Notes: generated by a model from the sequence alone, not told the origin. 64,000 nt of DNA from Branchiostoma floridae (GCF_000003815.2 NC_049981.1:1836101-1900100), one strand, 5' to 3'. Positions 11,310-22,795 are shown, counted from the first letter of the stretch. Program-made: numbers and translations.

Positions 11310-11409
11310 NNNNNNNNNNNNNNNNNNNNNNNNNNNNNNNNNNNNNNNNNNNNNNNNNNNNNNNNNNNNNNNNNNNNNNNNNNNNNNNNNNNNNNNNNNN
11401 NNNNNNNNN
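11310..11409. other. Assembly gap (100 N)
   Basis: A run of 100 N in the putative first intron of the unassigned gene. Confidence 0.99.
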
Positions 11410-11619
11410 TGCACAAATATCATAGATTTATATTTTAGCACCCAATTCTTTGATATTTAACAACCCTAAAAACGGAGAAAATAACACCAAAACATGCAGA
11501 CAGAGTCATGACCAAATTCACAATTCAGTAGTGCGCATTTGAAGGAAAAGAACATATAGAGGAATAAATAATCAAATAATCAATAAATGCCAAGTCACAA
11601 ATTCAATTCAGTCCAGCAC

Positions 11620-11970
11620 AGTTAGTGCAGTACAGCTAAGTAGTACAGTATAGTGCAGTCAAGTAAATTTAGTATAGTTTAGTATAGTATAGTACAGTAC
11701 ATATTATAGTATAGTATATACTACAGTATAGTATTCTATAGTACGGTATAGTAATATAGCATAGTGTAGTACAGTACAGTACAATACAGTACAGTACAGT
11801 ACAGTACAGTGGTACAGTAGAGCAGTACAGCTTTATATTTTATAGCCTACAGTACAGTAGCACACTATTGTATAGTATAGTTAAGTAGTCCAGCATACTA
11901 GTAGTAACGTTACATGTATACATTACAGTACAGTAGTACAGAATAGTGAAGTACGACAGTACGTTACAGT
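11620..11970. repeat. Degenerate (ACAGT)n / (ATAGT)n microsatellite
   Basis: Pentanucleotide repeats AGTAC and AGTAT run for about 350 bases with many substitutions. The cleanest block is (ACAGT)n at 11770-11815. No coding potential. Confidence 0.9.
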
Positions 11971-12161
11971 ACACCTGTTACACCTGACGTGTGACGAATG
12001 TCGGGCCGAAGCTTAAGAAACCCACCTAGCGTAGAAGGTATGTCAACGTAACGGACTATTATATATAAAAGACAAACAACAGGAGTGCGAATTCATAGAC
12101 AGTACTGAGAGCACAACAAACATTCAACATGGCTCGTTATGAGAGAAAACATGCACCTTAC

Positions 12162-12260
12162 CTTCCGTTAGACTGAGTAGGGCCAGCCAAAACACATCAG
12201 GACGATTCCAACTGTGTTTAAACATTGACAGAGCTCGACACTAGCCGACATGGACCAGTT
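12162..12260 (-). other. Putative noncoding first exon of the unassigned gene
   Basis: The minus strand has a near-consensus donor, CGGAAG|GTAAGG, with exon end at 12162. The next acceptor downstream places an ATG at the very start of exon A. The upstream limit is not defined. Confidence 0.35.
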
Positions 12261-13017
12261 TTGTGGCACAAAAAAAGCTCTTTGTGTCTGGATGTTGTCG
12301 CAGGTCAAAAATAGATTTTCAACAACATAGGACGGTCGCAAACGCTGTCTACTGCGAGGTTTGATGCTATTTCAAGTCATTATGATACGCAGAAACCGAT
12401 GTTATACCCGCTACCCAAATGTTCGGCGTTGTTAGTAACGTAGCAGGGCGTTTCGAGCATGCTGGACGGTGATTGGCTAGACGGTGACCACGTGACCGTG
12501 GAGCCGGATACGGAACACAGCCACATGTCACTGAACTTTAAACAGTCCACCCAGGTAAACATCACAGGTGAGTAGTACAGGAGGGGCAGACAGAGTAGTA
12601 AAAGTAAGAGGCTCGCTGACGATTATGATCGTGACTCGTGACTGAGCTAACTCTTATTATATAAATCAAAGTTGAAATGTAAAGTACAACTTGAAATAGA
12701 CTTACCCAACTTTTTTGACTGTCCAATCCACTGTTTCTGTGACGTCATGTATTGCAGATCAAAGACAAGACTCGGTGAGCAGTGGATCATAAGTTTCAGA
12801 AAGTCTATGGTATCTTTTATTTAGGGATTTGTGTTTATATGTTTGGAGATTACACATCAACTTAAGTTCAGAATGACTTCTACCAACATAGATAAACTTT
12901 CAAACTAAGACCCAGCTGACTACCATCAGAAATTCCACGACTCCAGATTCAGTCACGTTACTCTGTGTACTTCGCGTATATATTAGCCGGAGGACGTAAG
13001 TGCAATGAAGCTCTATT
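12261..13017. other. Intergenic DNA, no gene supported
   Basis: Only short unrecognised frames are present. This is the likely promoter side of the minus-strand gene. I see no clear TATA box in the right position on the minus strand. Confidence 0.3.
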
Positions 13018-13209
13018 GTGTTAAGCGTTTTATTTTATTTTCTGTGCTCTGGCGTGTGTATTTATGACTATATCTATATGTGCGTGTGTGTATGCGCGTG
13101 TATGTGTGTGGGCGTCCGTGTTTGTATGTGTGGCGTGTGTGTATTTATTTGTTTGTGTATGTGCTCGCGCATGTGTATGTGTGCACGCGCTTGTGTGTGT
13201 GTGCACGTG

Positions 13210-13246
<37 letters not shown>

Positions 13247-13375
13247 ACGCACATGTATGTGCGTGTGTGCGTTTATGTATGTTTGTGTGTGCGTTTGGTA
13301 TGTTTGGTCGTGGTGTGTGTGTACGTGTGTGTGCGCGCGCACGTTTGCGTGTATGTGTGTGCGTGTTTTTGTGCA
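13018..13375. repeat. Impure (GT)n microsatellite
   Basis: TGTGTGCG, TATG and CACGCG variants are spread over about 350 bases, with a pure (TG)n core at 13213-13244. The overlapping frames of Cys/Val or His/Thr on both strands are artefacts. Confidence 0.95.
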
Positions 13376-13851
13376 GATATGCTTTGTGTATATATTGTTG
13401 TTTATTGTTGTTGTTTATTAAGAAACCTTGTGTCGTGTATACGCACTACAACTGAAAATAGCTCCACTGTGTGCTCCTGCTCACAAGACAGAAGGAATGT
13501 ATATGTGTCTCTACGATTGAATCTACCAGGACTTCGTAAAGTAGGTATCTCATTGAAGTTTCGGCAATTTGGCAGCATAGCTGTGTGCTAAATTGTATTT
13601 TTGTTACCCTTGACTTTGTGATGGGAATACCATGCAAAACGTACAAGTAAAACCACAACAAAGCGTAAAACGATCGATGGAATTCGTTGAGCGCTTTGTC
13701 AAATCGCTCCGTCGCAACGATGCTGCCAACGTGCCTCAGCTTTAGTGAGATACCCTCTTTACAGTTTTTGCTAGTATACAGATGTATATGTACTTAATAA
13801 TTTTAAAAATCGAAAATAATTTTATCAGGTTGGTAGAACAGTAGAACATAT

Positions 13852-14176
13852 GATATCGGAGATTTCTTTTGCACAACCAGAATACCTCTTACCTGCTGAC
13901 GTTTCGATTTCTGTCAGAAATATTCCTCAGAGCTTCTAACTGGAGTTCTGCTTTGCTCGAATTCTGGCCTCTATATGTAGCCGATGTAGGTGGAGCTTTT
14001 GTGGCTCAGCCACGTTTGTGATTGGAATTGTGTTCTCGCCGCAAAAGCGCCACCTACGTTGGCTACATATAGCGGCGAGAAGCAGAATGCCAGCTCTGAG
14101 GAAGATGTCTGACAGACATCGAAACGTCGGCAGGTGAGAGGCATTCTGGTTGTACAAAAGAAATCTTCAATATCAG
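13852..14176. mobile_element. Foldback element, about 325 bp
   Basis: The left arm (from 13852) and right arm (to 14176) are imperfect reverse complements over roughly 100 bases each. Each arm includes a CCTGC(T/C)GACGTTTCGAT word and AGCCNACGTAGGTGG-like inner blocks. The same GAAACG words recur near 26765-26800, a likely fragment of the family. Confidence 0.75.
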
Positions 14177-14321
14177 ATGTATATGTAGAATTCAGCAAAA
14201 CTAGGGTGAGCGAGGAGAGTTAGTCAACTGTAGTTACGTTCACATTTCTGTACTTTATGTAGTTATAGTAATATGTAGTGTCATTGTATAAATTGATCTA
14301 TTACCGTTGCCAAACATTGTA

Positions 14322-14543
14322 CCATGTAACATACATTCGCATAATTCCACCAGGTGCCATTATACCGCCAGCTCAAAAAACGTTGTTATAGAGGCCTTCT
14401 CAAGATTGTCTTCAACACCTAAATATCTGAATTGTATTTACATTTAGGATGTTTAACACTCGGTGTTCAAGACCTCTATAACAACGTTTTTTGAGCTGGC
14501 GGTATAATGACACCTGGTGGAATTATGCGAATGTATGTTACAA
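14322..14543. mobile_element. Long palindromic foldback element, about 220 bp
   Basis: The left arm from 14322 and the right arm to 14543 pair almost perfectly for about 85 bases, including CAGCTCAAAAAACGTTGTTA and its complement, with a loop of roughly 50 bases. No protein is encoded. Confidence 0.85.
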
Positions 14544-15926
14544 ATGTCGTGCAATAAAGTTCATCCATTCATACTGTAAGGGTAACATTTCCCACAAAAT
14601 TAATTGCGTGGGAAAATATACTCTTTTTGGACAAACATCCCTTTTTTACCACAAGTGCAATCTGTTAGTATTCTTGGCTAGTAAGTCTGGCGGAGACCAA
14701 GGATTAACTCCAAGGCCGTCTGACACTAACCCGACCGGTCGGACCCTCCTGACTCACTGCTATGGCAACATGTGAACCAGACGGTCACTACTCACACAGT
14801 GAACGACACACTACGGGCAACAACGTTGGATATAGCAAAAGTCAGTATGTAATTATTGTACTTTGTTTAATAGCCTTTCTTGTGCCTGAATGTCATGATC
14901 AGACATGTAAATCTCGATATAGCTGTAGCATTATTGACAATTACGTTGGTAAATAACGCGTACATCCGAGACTTCTGTTGTGAAGCGATGTTATAGGTTA
15001 CTGTGATGGCTATATGGCGCTGGTACGGTTGGGAGCGAAGTCAGGTGTTTCAGGCTTTTGTTTCTTTAGAACGCTTTGACTTTAAAATCGTGGATATACA
15101 GTATATTCGTCGTTCGAGTCGTAGAATTTTCAGTATAGTTACCACGGAACCAAATGTCAACAAAGGCCTACGACAACTTTTCCGCCCAAGGACAACTGAA
15201 TTTCGTTCAACACATCCTAACATATCAACGTCCTCAACTTGCTATCGTAACCGTCAAATTCTCTCAGGCATTGTCAATGTCCAGTTCTTCTTTGCAGATG
15301 AAGACGACATAGGTACGTTCACCCCCCTCCCCTCCCTTCCTCGCGACAAAGCTTCCATACCCTGCCCCTGACATCATTTCCATCCCCTCAGGCGACACGT
15401 ACCTGAATAAAACAGAAAACCTGTTCTAGCCAGGGACGTCGCGAGAAAAGACAGGATGTCACACTTCCTGACTTCATCCGTGAATGCTAATTCATAGCCT
15501 CAATCAAAATCTTAAACTCAATCTCAACCCCCGGTTGTTAACATCGTAGGGCAGGTTTTACGACAGTAGGTTGGGGACATTCGCAAGGCAGTGACAGGCG
15601 CATTTCAGAAGTCAAAGTTTGACAGAAGTCTAAGTTTGTCGCAGATCCATATTTAGGTCGCATGTTTTCACTAATCTTGTCATATCTCAACAAAACACAT
15701 TTCTCAAGTCATCTTGATCTCTCACTGTTGAGATACAATAACAAGACTAACTGATTTTTTGTCATTCCATTGCAGTGGTCTAACTGGACTCACGGACAGA
15801 TTTCTATCAGTTTGTCACAATACCGAGGATTTGCGGGGACTTAGGCACCGCCCCTGTGGTCACCTGGCTGTGTTCCTTCTTTACGTACGCAGATGACACC
15901 CCTTTAAGCAGTCTTTAAGCACCGTA
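14544..15926. other. Spacer upstream of GPCR 1, with possible untranslated exons
   Basis: A plus-strand frame at 15003-15312 ends at a good donor (GACATAG|GTACGT), and an acceptor CATTCCATTGCAG follows at 15775. Joining them hits a stop at once, so if spliced this would be untranslated leader. A short frame near 14850-14956 has a hydrophobic start and several Cys, but I cannot support it as a gene. Confidence 0.3.
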
Positions 15927-17884
15927 ATGGCTGATGCCGTCGACGTTGTCCGCTGCCTCTTCTGCTCCACCGGCATGGCGGCAAACCTGCTGATCGTCTC
16001 CATCGTGGCGCGTTACCCCGCCATGCGGACCGCATGTAACGTCTATGTAGCTAACCTGGCTGTAGCGGACTTCTCCTTCTGTCTCCTCGCGCTCATCCAG
16101 TCCATCATCGCCATACAGTCTACAAATTCAGAAGCTCTGTATTTACAACTGTTAGAAGACTTCTGTAGCAACGTTTGGAACGAAATGAACTTTACCGTTA
16201 CAACTAGAAACGTCACAAATCACACAGGTTCATATATGATTGGAGAAAACTGCACAGGACAGCTCGAAAGAGTGACAATATTCGACGCGTACTGTTTTGA
16301 GGACGAACTGAACTCCACATCCACAACCAGAAATGGTACCAGTTATACAGACACCAATGTGATGACAGAAAACTGCACGTCGCTAGTATACGCGCTATAT
16401 CCAAGTGCTGCGATGTTTCCATCTTTACAGAAGGCCGGGTTGGACTCCACAAGTCTGAGTTGGGCTTTCGAGAGGAGTTGTGATGTCAGTCGTGTGTTTG
16501 TAGTTTTCCTGGCCGCAACAAGCATCATTTTGCTGACAGTTATAGCCGTGGAGCGTTACAGGGCGATAACAAACCCACTGAGCAGCCGACAACACGGGAC
16601 GGTACAAAACGCAGGGAGAACTGTGCCATAGTGTGGATGGCAGCCGTCCTGGCTGCAGTTATCGACACAATCGCTAGGAACGTTGTCACCAACGACTGGA
16701 CCTTCACCAGCGCTAGTCTGCATTCTGGAGCCTCTTGTGTCATTCTAAGGCTTGAGTCGTCTGATATAAGTCACCCCTTCTTTGTCTTGATTCTTTTAGA
16801 CTTTCTGTTTGGCTACGTATTGCCCAGCTGTATAATAATTCCTCTGTACGCCCGGATATTGTTGAAAGTGAGACAGTCTAGCCGTTTGACGGTACGGGAG
16901 ACGAGATCGGATCACCAGGCGTTTCTCATGGTGTTTGTGGTGACAGTCGTGTTCCTTATAAACTGGCTACCCTTCCACATCATTTCTCTTCTCATCCACA
17001 TGTTTGTTGCCAGAGAGAAGTACGATACGATAGGAGTGGCGCTTTCCTTCGCCGTGTTGAACTCCGTGGCCAACCCGTTTCTCTACGCTCTCCTCGGGAG
17101 GAACTTTCGGGACAAAGTCAAGAAGATGTTGTGCTGTAAACAGTGGTGGTGGAAGAGCAAACGATGGATACCAAAGGGCGAGGCTTCGCCGGAAACGACG
17201 CTAACAATACATGCCATCGACACAACAGGCTATGATAATGACCAGTCTCTGGCTACAGGCGGGGCTAAAGAGGGCCATGCTACAGGTGGGACAGGACAGG
17301 CCAGGGCTACATGGACAATGCAGGCCCAGGCTACAGATAGGACAGAACAGACCCAGGCTAAAGGCGGGACAGGACAGGTCCAGGCTACAGACGAGACGGA
17401 GCAGGCCCAGCCTGCAGACAGGACAGAGCAGGGCCAGGCTACAGGTGGGACAGGACAGACTCAGGCTACAGGCGGGGCAGGACAGGCCCAGGCTAGTGGC
17501 GGGGCAGGACAGGCCCATACTACAGGTGGGACAGAACAGGCCCAGGCTAGTGGCGGGGCAGGACAGGCCCAGTCTACAGACAGGACAGGACAGCCCCAGT
17601 CTACAGGCGGAACAGAACAGGCCCGGACTACAGGCGGGACAGAACAGGCACAGGCTACAGGTGGGACAGGACAGGTCCAGCCTACAGACAGGAAAGAGCA
17701 GGCCTAGGCTACAGGCGGGACAGAACAGGCACAGACTACAGACGGGACAGGACAGGCACAGGCTACAAGCGGGACAAAACAGACAGAGGCTATAGAACCG
17801 ATAGCACACGTCACAGACAGTACAAGACTGCCTGCGGCTGACACAGTACAGACCACACCTGAAAAGACGCAAATGCAACAGTAA
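15927..17884 (+). pseudogene. Class A GPCR 1, disrupted
   Basis: A seven-helix receptor of the rhodopsin class, paralogous to the genes at 20267, 25912 and 59580. TM1-TM2 carry AANLLIVSIVARYP and VYVANLAVAD, the TM3 end reads ERYRAI in place of DRY, TM6 has NWLPFH and TM7 has NPFLY. A one-base deletion between 16620 and 16621, seen against the sister gene at 20267, shifts the frame in ICL2. A CAG-to-TAG change at 17705-17707 stops the tail, although the frame would otherwise run to TAA at 17882-17884. ECL1 is about 110 residues with seven N-glycosylation sequons. The tail is a 27-bp minisatellite. The ligand is unknown. Assembly error could explain the deletion. Confidence 0.75.
17260..17800 (+). 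repeat. 27-bp coding minisatellite in the GPCR 1 tail
   Basis: About 20 copies of a 27-base unit (core ACAGGCGGGACAGGACAGGC) encode a nine-residue repeat like ATGGTGQAQ. The unit is a multiple of three, so the array keeps frame whatever its copy number. It also leaves open frames on the other strand, including a long Cys-rich antisense one that I regard as a shadow. Confidence 0.9.
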
Positions 17885-18171
17885 AAAAAGAACAAAGGTC
17901 AAATGAATCGGGGCATACACGAACAAAGAAAGGAGTAGCGACATGGTCGGAACACAATAATACGCCATGCCAACAATAATACGACACACCACCAGACAGA
18001 CATCCCGTTTATCAGAAAGGATTTTCGACCAAGATGAAAACATACCCGATTGTATAGTATGTGCCTTCATACGGCAATAATCACTTAACTTTAGGAAATT
18101 TCCAAAATAGCTAGTGGAGGCATAATATAGTTAACGCTATAATCCAATCAATATACTATCAAATTCAATTA

Positions 18172-18195
18172 TATATATATATTATATATATATAT

Positions 18196-18229
<34 letters not shown>

Positions 18230-18290
18230 GGGAGATAGATAGATATATATACATTTGTATATATATATATATATATATGTATATATAGTC
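18172..18290. repeat. (AT)n, (GA)n and (GATA)n microsatellite
   Basis: Compound simple repeat: ATATAT, then GAGAGA, then GATAGATA, then TATATA. Confidence 0.9.
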
Positions 18291-18599
18291 ATTGAGATTG
18301 TAGCCTGATTGTCATATAGACTATAGTGTATATTTAAAAGACTTTAAAAGACCGGTTTGAATGTATACAGTTCTTGTTTCAGTTTTGTCGTTGTGTGACA
18401 CTGAAAGATAACACGATAGCTAACGTACTTTTGCAAACGTAGAATCAATATAAGCTTTTTAAGATTTTGTGGTTATCAGTGTCTTCAATTCTTTTGTCCT
18501 AAATTGTCTCAAATGTGTGTTTTTGTTCCAAGTATGTAAATGATTGGGAACGACGGGTGTATCCTGTTACTACAGTAACTGTTAACCTGTTACGTAGAA

Positions 18600-20266
18600 A
18601 CACTTTTTTTCAGCATACTGACAAAATCAGTCGTGAGAAAAACGGCAATACTTAAGAGCCCGTAAACCACCCATATACTGGGTCCGAAGATGGTTATCGC
18701 TCTGTCCACCCCTGAACTTAAATAGTTCAGCCCAACTACCCAAGGCGCCCACACAGCTCCTCCGTACCCCAGACACGTACAGGTGTTCTTAAGGGTCTTA
18801 AGCACCCAGAAGCGCGCCAGGAATGGAAGAGCACCTCCGGACAGGTAATATTTGACTTGATTTACAACATTTGTTCTAGCTGATTCACCTACCAGTTTAT
18901 GAGAACTGTAAATTGTACCAGTGAGTTTTGTGTTCTTCCGTGCTTGAAAAATATGCCATCCGGGGGTGACAGGGTGTGTTAAAGTTTTTTTATATGAATG
19001 AACTTTGAAAGAATGAATCAGAAAGAAGCGTAGTGCCTTACTGAAAAATATGTTTTGTGATTTTGTACAATGTTAGTGGAATTTGGTCAAAGGAGAGCAA
19101 TGTGTTGTGCTGTTTACCATGATGGTTTATGTCGTCTCGGTTAACAGGCAGCCCGATCTGTAGTTTAAGGGGCCTTTGACTCTAGTTAAACCTGTCTGTT
19201 ATGATCACTGCCACACCCATGACTCATATCTTGTTTGTTTCGAACTTTGTTCATTCATGAGAAGCTTAATTTGACCTGTAGGCAAAAATGCAACAGAGAA
19301 ACGGTGTATATTATCTAAGGTCGTAACGTTACTGGCTCTTTTTTTACTGACAACTCCTAGGGCGACCTTATGGTATAGTATAGTGTGCGAGTAGCTTGAA
19401 AAAAGGCTACGGAGAAAATATTTTGCATTTTCACGAAGATTTTGCCTTTCTACTAGTTTCTCCTTCATCTTTCAGACTTAATCACTCCAAAAGTCGAATG
19501 TGAGTAGCGACAAGGCGAAACAAGAACAATCACAGGAAGTTCATCGCTTATTTGTGAATGACTGTAGGCAGTACGGTCACCCCGGCACAACGTCTCACAC
19601 ACTGACGGCAGTATGTCCACCATGAGACATAGTCATACCTCTAAGTGAACCGTGCAACAGCGGCCACGTGCAGACTCGTCGTGAGATTTGTCTTGGGATT
19701 TCTGTGAAAGAACCGACAACCGAAAACAAGGATTGACGTCAACGCTTCACGTGACAAGACAGCTGACGTCTGTGCGTCACATCCATGGCTGTCCCATCAT
19801 TGTCATCATTCGAGCTGTCACATGATACCATAATCGTAAACATGCCTTGACGTATATGTCACGAGTTTTATTAGGGAAATGCATTGTGCTGGTACGTGGG
19901 CAATGCCTCTGTAGGACAGGTACAGAGAAATCATTTACACACAATGCCACCGCGCTCAAGGTACGTCAAAAGAACAACGATGTAACGACAAACAGCAAGA
20001 AACACTTCAACAACATGGATGCAGATTCCATCGCTGGTTTCTCTCTTTGTCGGATTGAACAATGACCATCGCTGATTCCTTCCTTTGCCGTACCTAGTGC
20101 AGAACATGTTATTGTTGTGTATATGGCAACTTGAAGTCAGCCAACAATAAAACGTTAAGACCAGCAAACTGGCTCCCAACACAAACGTAATAGGCAATCT
20201 AACAAATAATCATTTCGGAAGACAAATGAAGTGATAAACTAATGTAATAACAATACAGTTAAGAAG
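18600..20266. other. Upstream part of the duplicated segment of GPCR 2
   Basis: Blocks near 18690-18840, 19170-19250 and 19650-19705 have matching copies near 23215-23345, 24255-24330 and 25281-25335 upstream of GPCR 3. The best conserved block holds an E-box, GCGGCCACGTGCAGACTCGTCG-like. No coding exon is supported in it. A 71-codon minus frame at 18590-18805 with hydrophobic stretches is unproven. Confidence 0.5.
19651..19705 (+). promoter_or_regulatory. Conserved E-box block upstream of GPCR 2
   Basis: CGGCCACGTGCAGACTCGTC followed by GTGAGATTTGTCTT is nearly identical to the block at 25281-25335 upstream of GPCR 3, though the DNA around both has diverged. CACGTG is a bHLH binding core. 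The distance to the start codon is about 0.6 kb in both genes. Confidence 0.4.
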
Positions 20267-21304
20267 ATGGACTTACAGAATTATATTGGCAACGTTGCTC
20301 GCTGCTGTATCTCTGCCATAGGAATGTTAGCAAACCTACTCATCTTGTACATCGTGGCACGCTATCCCACTATGAGGACCGCCTGTAACGTTTACGTAGC
20401 GAACCTTGCAGCAACGGACTTCGCTCTCTGTCTACTCGTCCTCATCCAGTCCAGTATTGTCCAGTCAGAGCCACCTTATTGGACTGGGGATAGGTACACA
20501 GGGTTTACTTTGAACTACGTCCGAAGCTGTGACATCAGCCGCGTCATCTTGATTTTTCTGACCTCTGCAAGTGTCCTTCTGTTGACAGTGATAGCTGTGG
20601 AGCGGTACAGGGCGATAACAAACCCGCTGAGGAGCAGACAACACGGGACGGTGAAACACGCGGGGAGAATCTGTGGCGCAGTGTGGATAGCAGCCGTCCT
20701 GGCTGCAGTTATCGACACAATCGCTAGGAACGTTGTAACCAACGATTGGACTTTCACAAGCGCGAGTCTATACTCCATCTCGTGCGTCGTTCTAAAGCTT
20801 GAGTCGTCAGATGCCAGTCAACCATTGTTTATCATATCCCTCTTGAAATTTCTGCTTGGCTACGTTTTGCCCAGCTGTATAATAATTCCTCTGTACGTGC
20901 GGATATTGGTGAAGGTGAGACAGTCCAGCCGTTTGGCGGTGCGAGAGACGAGAACGGATCACCAGGCGTACCTCATGGTGCTTGTAGTGACAGTTTTCTT
21001 TCTTATCACCTGGCTTCCTATCTACATCATCCAGTTACTTATTCATCTGTTTTATCAGAATGAGAACATAATGGTTCTGCAAGTGGCGCTGCTCCTCGCC
21101 CTGTTAAACTCTGTGGCCAACCCGTTTCTCTACGGTCTTCTCGGGAAGAACTTTCGCGACAAAGTGGCACAGACGTTCTGCTGCAAGCAGGACACTAGAA
21201 ACATATTACAGACCACCAGTACATCAGACTTTGCCATGGAACAGGCTACAAACGGGCCAGGGCAGGCCCAGGGTATAGACAGGCTGGGCATGTCTACGGT
21301 ATAG
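20267..21304 (+). CDS. Class A GPCR 2 (orphan, intronless)
   Basis: A 345-residue seven-transmembrane receptor of the rhodopsin class, in the plasma membrane, presumably signalling through G proteins. TM1 has MLANLLILYIVARYP and TM2 has VYVANLAATD. The ECL1/TM3 Cys is at about residue 87, ERYRAI at about 112 (Glu for Asp of DRY), TWLP in TM6 at about 248, and NPFLY in TM7 at about 285, followed by a Cys pair fit for palmitoylation (FCCKQ). ECL1 is short (about 30 residues), unlike its three paralogues. The start is chosen because TM1 follows about 15 residues later, as in the paralogues. It is the intact sister of the broken gene at 15927, near-identical around ICL2-TM4. The subfamily and ligand are not clear to me. 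Confidence 0.88.
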   Translation: MDLQNYIGNVARCCISAIGMLANLLILYIVARYPTMRTACNVYVANLAATDFALCLLVLIQSSIVQSEPPYWTGDRYTGFTLNYVRSCDISRVILIFLTSASVLLLTVIAVERYRAITNPLRSRQHGTVKHAGRICGAVWIAAVLAAVIDTIARNVVTNDWTFTSASLYSISCVVLKLESSDASQPLFIISLLKFLLGYVLPSCIIIPLYVRILVKVRQSSRLAVRETRTDHQAYLMVLVVTVFFLITWLPIYIIQLLIHLFYQNENIMVLQVALLLALLNSVANPFLYGLLGKNFRDKVAQTFCCKQDTRNILQTTSTSDFAMEQATNGPGQAQGIDRLGMSTV

Positions 21305-21605
21305 ACAGGCCAGGACCGGCCCAGGGCATATACAGGCTGGACATGTCTAGGGTATAGACAGGCCAGGGAAGGGACCAGGGCATATACAGGCTGGGCTTGT
21401 CTAGGGTATAAGCAGACCCGCACAGGCCCAGGGTATAGATAGGCTGGGCATGTCTAGGGTATAGACAGGCCAGGTCAGGCCAAGCGTATAGACGGGCTGG
21501 GCATGTCTAGGGTATAGACAGGCCAAGACCGGCCCAAGGTATAGACAGGCTGGACATGTCTAGGGTATAGACGGACCAGGGCAGGACCAGGGTATAGATG
21601 TGTGT
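21240..21605 (+). repeat. Minisatellite after GPCR 2
   Basis: A degenerate unit of roughly 50-55 bases (GTATAGACAGGCCAGG...CTGGGCATGTCTAGG) starts in the last codons of GPCR 2 and continues beyond its stop. Its words resemble the 27-bp array in the GPCR 1 tail, so the GPCR 2 tail looks truncated inside an ancestral repeat. Confidence 0.75.
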
Positions 21606-22254
21606 GTCAGTGTGTTTATTTGTAATATATCCTTAAGTAAAGAGGGGCCACGAATTCAGCTTAACAGTTCAAAGACCTTCAAACAATAGGAAAATGTACA
21701 GGAAATGTACCCCATGTATGCGCTTGCTTCCTACAATGATCATGGTGATTTCACTTGCTAAATAGTCGGTAAAGTTATCATGAAATAAATGCAATTGTTA
21801 AAGCTATGTGCTAGAAATTCCTTTTCACGCATGTATCATTAAAACGAGAGACTATGGACAATTTGTAGCCTGAATAATCCTAGTGCCTCAAGTACATGTT
21901 TGACGTACAAACAAACTGTTTCTTTTTATTTCGTTGACGCAGTCACTATAGTCCGTTGCCGTAACCCCTTGATTGTTGTAACGGACAAAGACTTCAGATT
22001 GTAAGTTGCACATTAAACATGGACAAACTATGTCTGCAGTGTACCTGTCGATGTTCCAGTAGCCCATCTGGAAAGTGATGTTAATCACCGTATCGTTGAT
22101 ACGGGACGGAGACAGAACGATTTGTGCCATCGCACACCATCGCTCACCCCTACCACTTTTCGAAAAGTGTCGTGGGTTCTTAATTAACGTGCGTTGGGCG
22201 GGACTCTCCAAAAACACAGGGCCTCCATTTAACGTCCTAACTGCAGCAAGCATT
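21606..22254. other. 3' flank of GPCR 2
   Basis: An AATAAA at 21784-21789, about 480 bases after the stop, is a plausible polyadenylation signal. A 123-codon minus frame (21888-22259) has no recognisable domain. Confidence 0.3.
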
Positions 22255-22390
22255 TTCACCTGAGTAAAGTGATGAAAGCCGTGTAAAGTGCCTTTCCCAG
22301 GGAAAGATCGGTGACACGGCGGGATTCGAACCCGGGACCTCTAGGTCCTAAGCCAAACACGCAACAAATTACGCCACGTGATCCCACCTG
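22255..22390 (-). mobile_element. tRNA-derived SINE
   Basis: In reverse complement it reads a tRNA-like head with GGTTCGAATCC (B box), then the family body GGGAAAGGCACTTTACAC. The acceptor-stem pairing and CCA-end context of a true tRNA gene are not evident, and the SINE body is attached. Confidence 0.75.
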
Positions 22391-22659
22391 AAGACAATAC
22401 TGCCTAGATCTTGATACACAGTGTACTTCTTGCCCTGAGTAAGGTAGCAGAAGGCCTACTGAAACGTTTACAGGTAAAAAATGTCGTCGTTGTGTGCGAA
22501 AAATCCATGCAATGGCAATATACTTGGTGATTTACGAGCTTAATGGAACTTGTTACTGGTACATGGTGTTACGCATCAAGCCTTTTGGACGCATGGATGA
22601 TAAATGTTTATTAGATCGCCTGTGTTTTAATCAGTGTCAAATACGTAAAATTTAGTGGC

Positions 22660-22795
22660 GTCGCCTGTGGCGTAACTGGTAGAGTGTTGGACTCGAAACC
22701 TTTTCGCTGTGCCCTTGACGTTGTTACTTTGGGAAAGGCACCTTACACGACCTTCCTCACTTCACTGTCTTTATCATCTCTCTGTTCGTTGTATG
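22660..22795 (+). mobile_element. tRNA-derived SINE, degenerate
   Basis: GTGGCGTAACTGGTAGAGTGTTGGACTCGAAACC is the tRNA-like head, with part of the B-box region deleted. The body TTTGGGAAAGGCACCTTACACGACC follows. Confidence 0.7.

Noticed and set aside
12058-12176. TATA box with a short downstream ATG on the plus strand
   Set aside because: TATATAAAAG is a good TATA, but the ATG at 12130 opens only 15 codons and no plus-strand gene follows. The minus-strand donor at 12162 explains the area better.
13018-13591. Cys/Val-rich and His/Thr-rich frames
   Set aside because: They are translations of the impure (GT)n microsatellite; the same applies at 7690-7973.
17201-18070. Long antisense Cys-rich frame (289 codons) opposite the GPCR 1 tail
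   Set aside because: It is the reverse reading of the 27-bp minisatellite, whose unit lacks stops on both strands. No splice sites, signal peptide or independent conservation point to a gene.
22310-22390. Functional tRNA gene
   Set aside because: The B box is good, but the SINE body follows directly and sister copies share both parts, so it is a tRNA-derived SINE.
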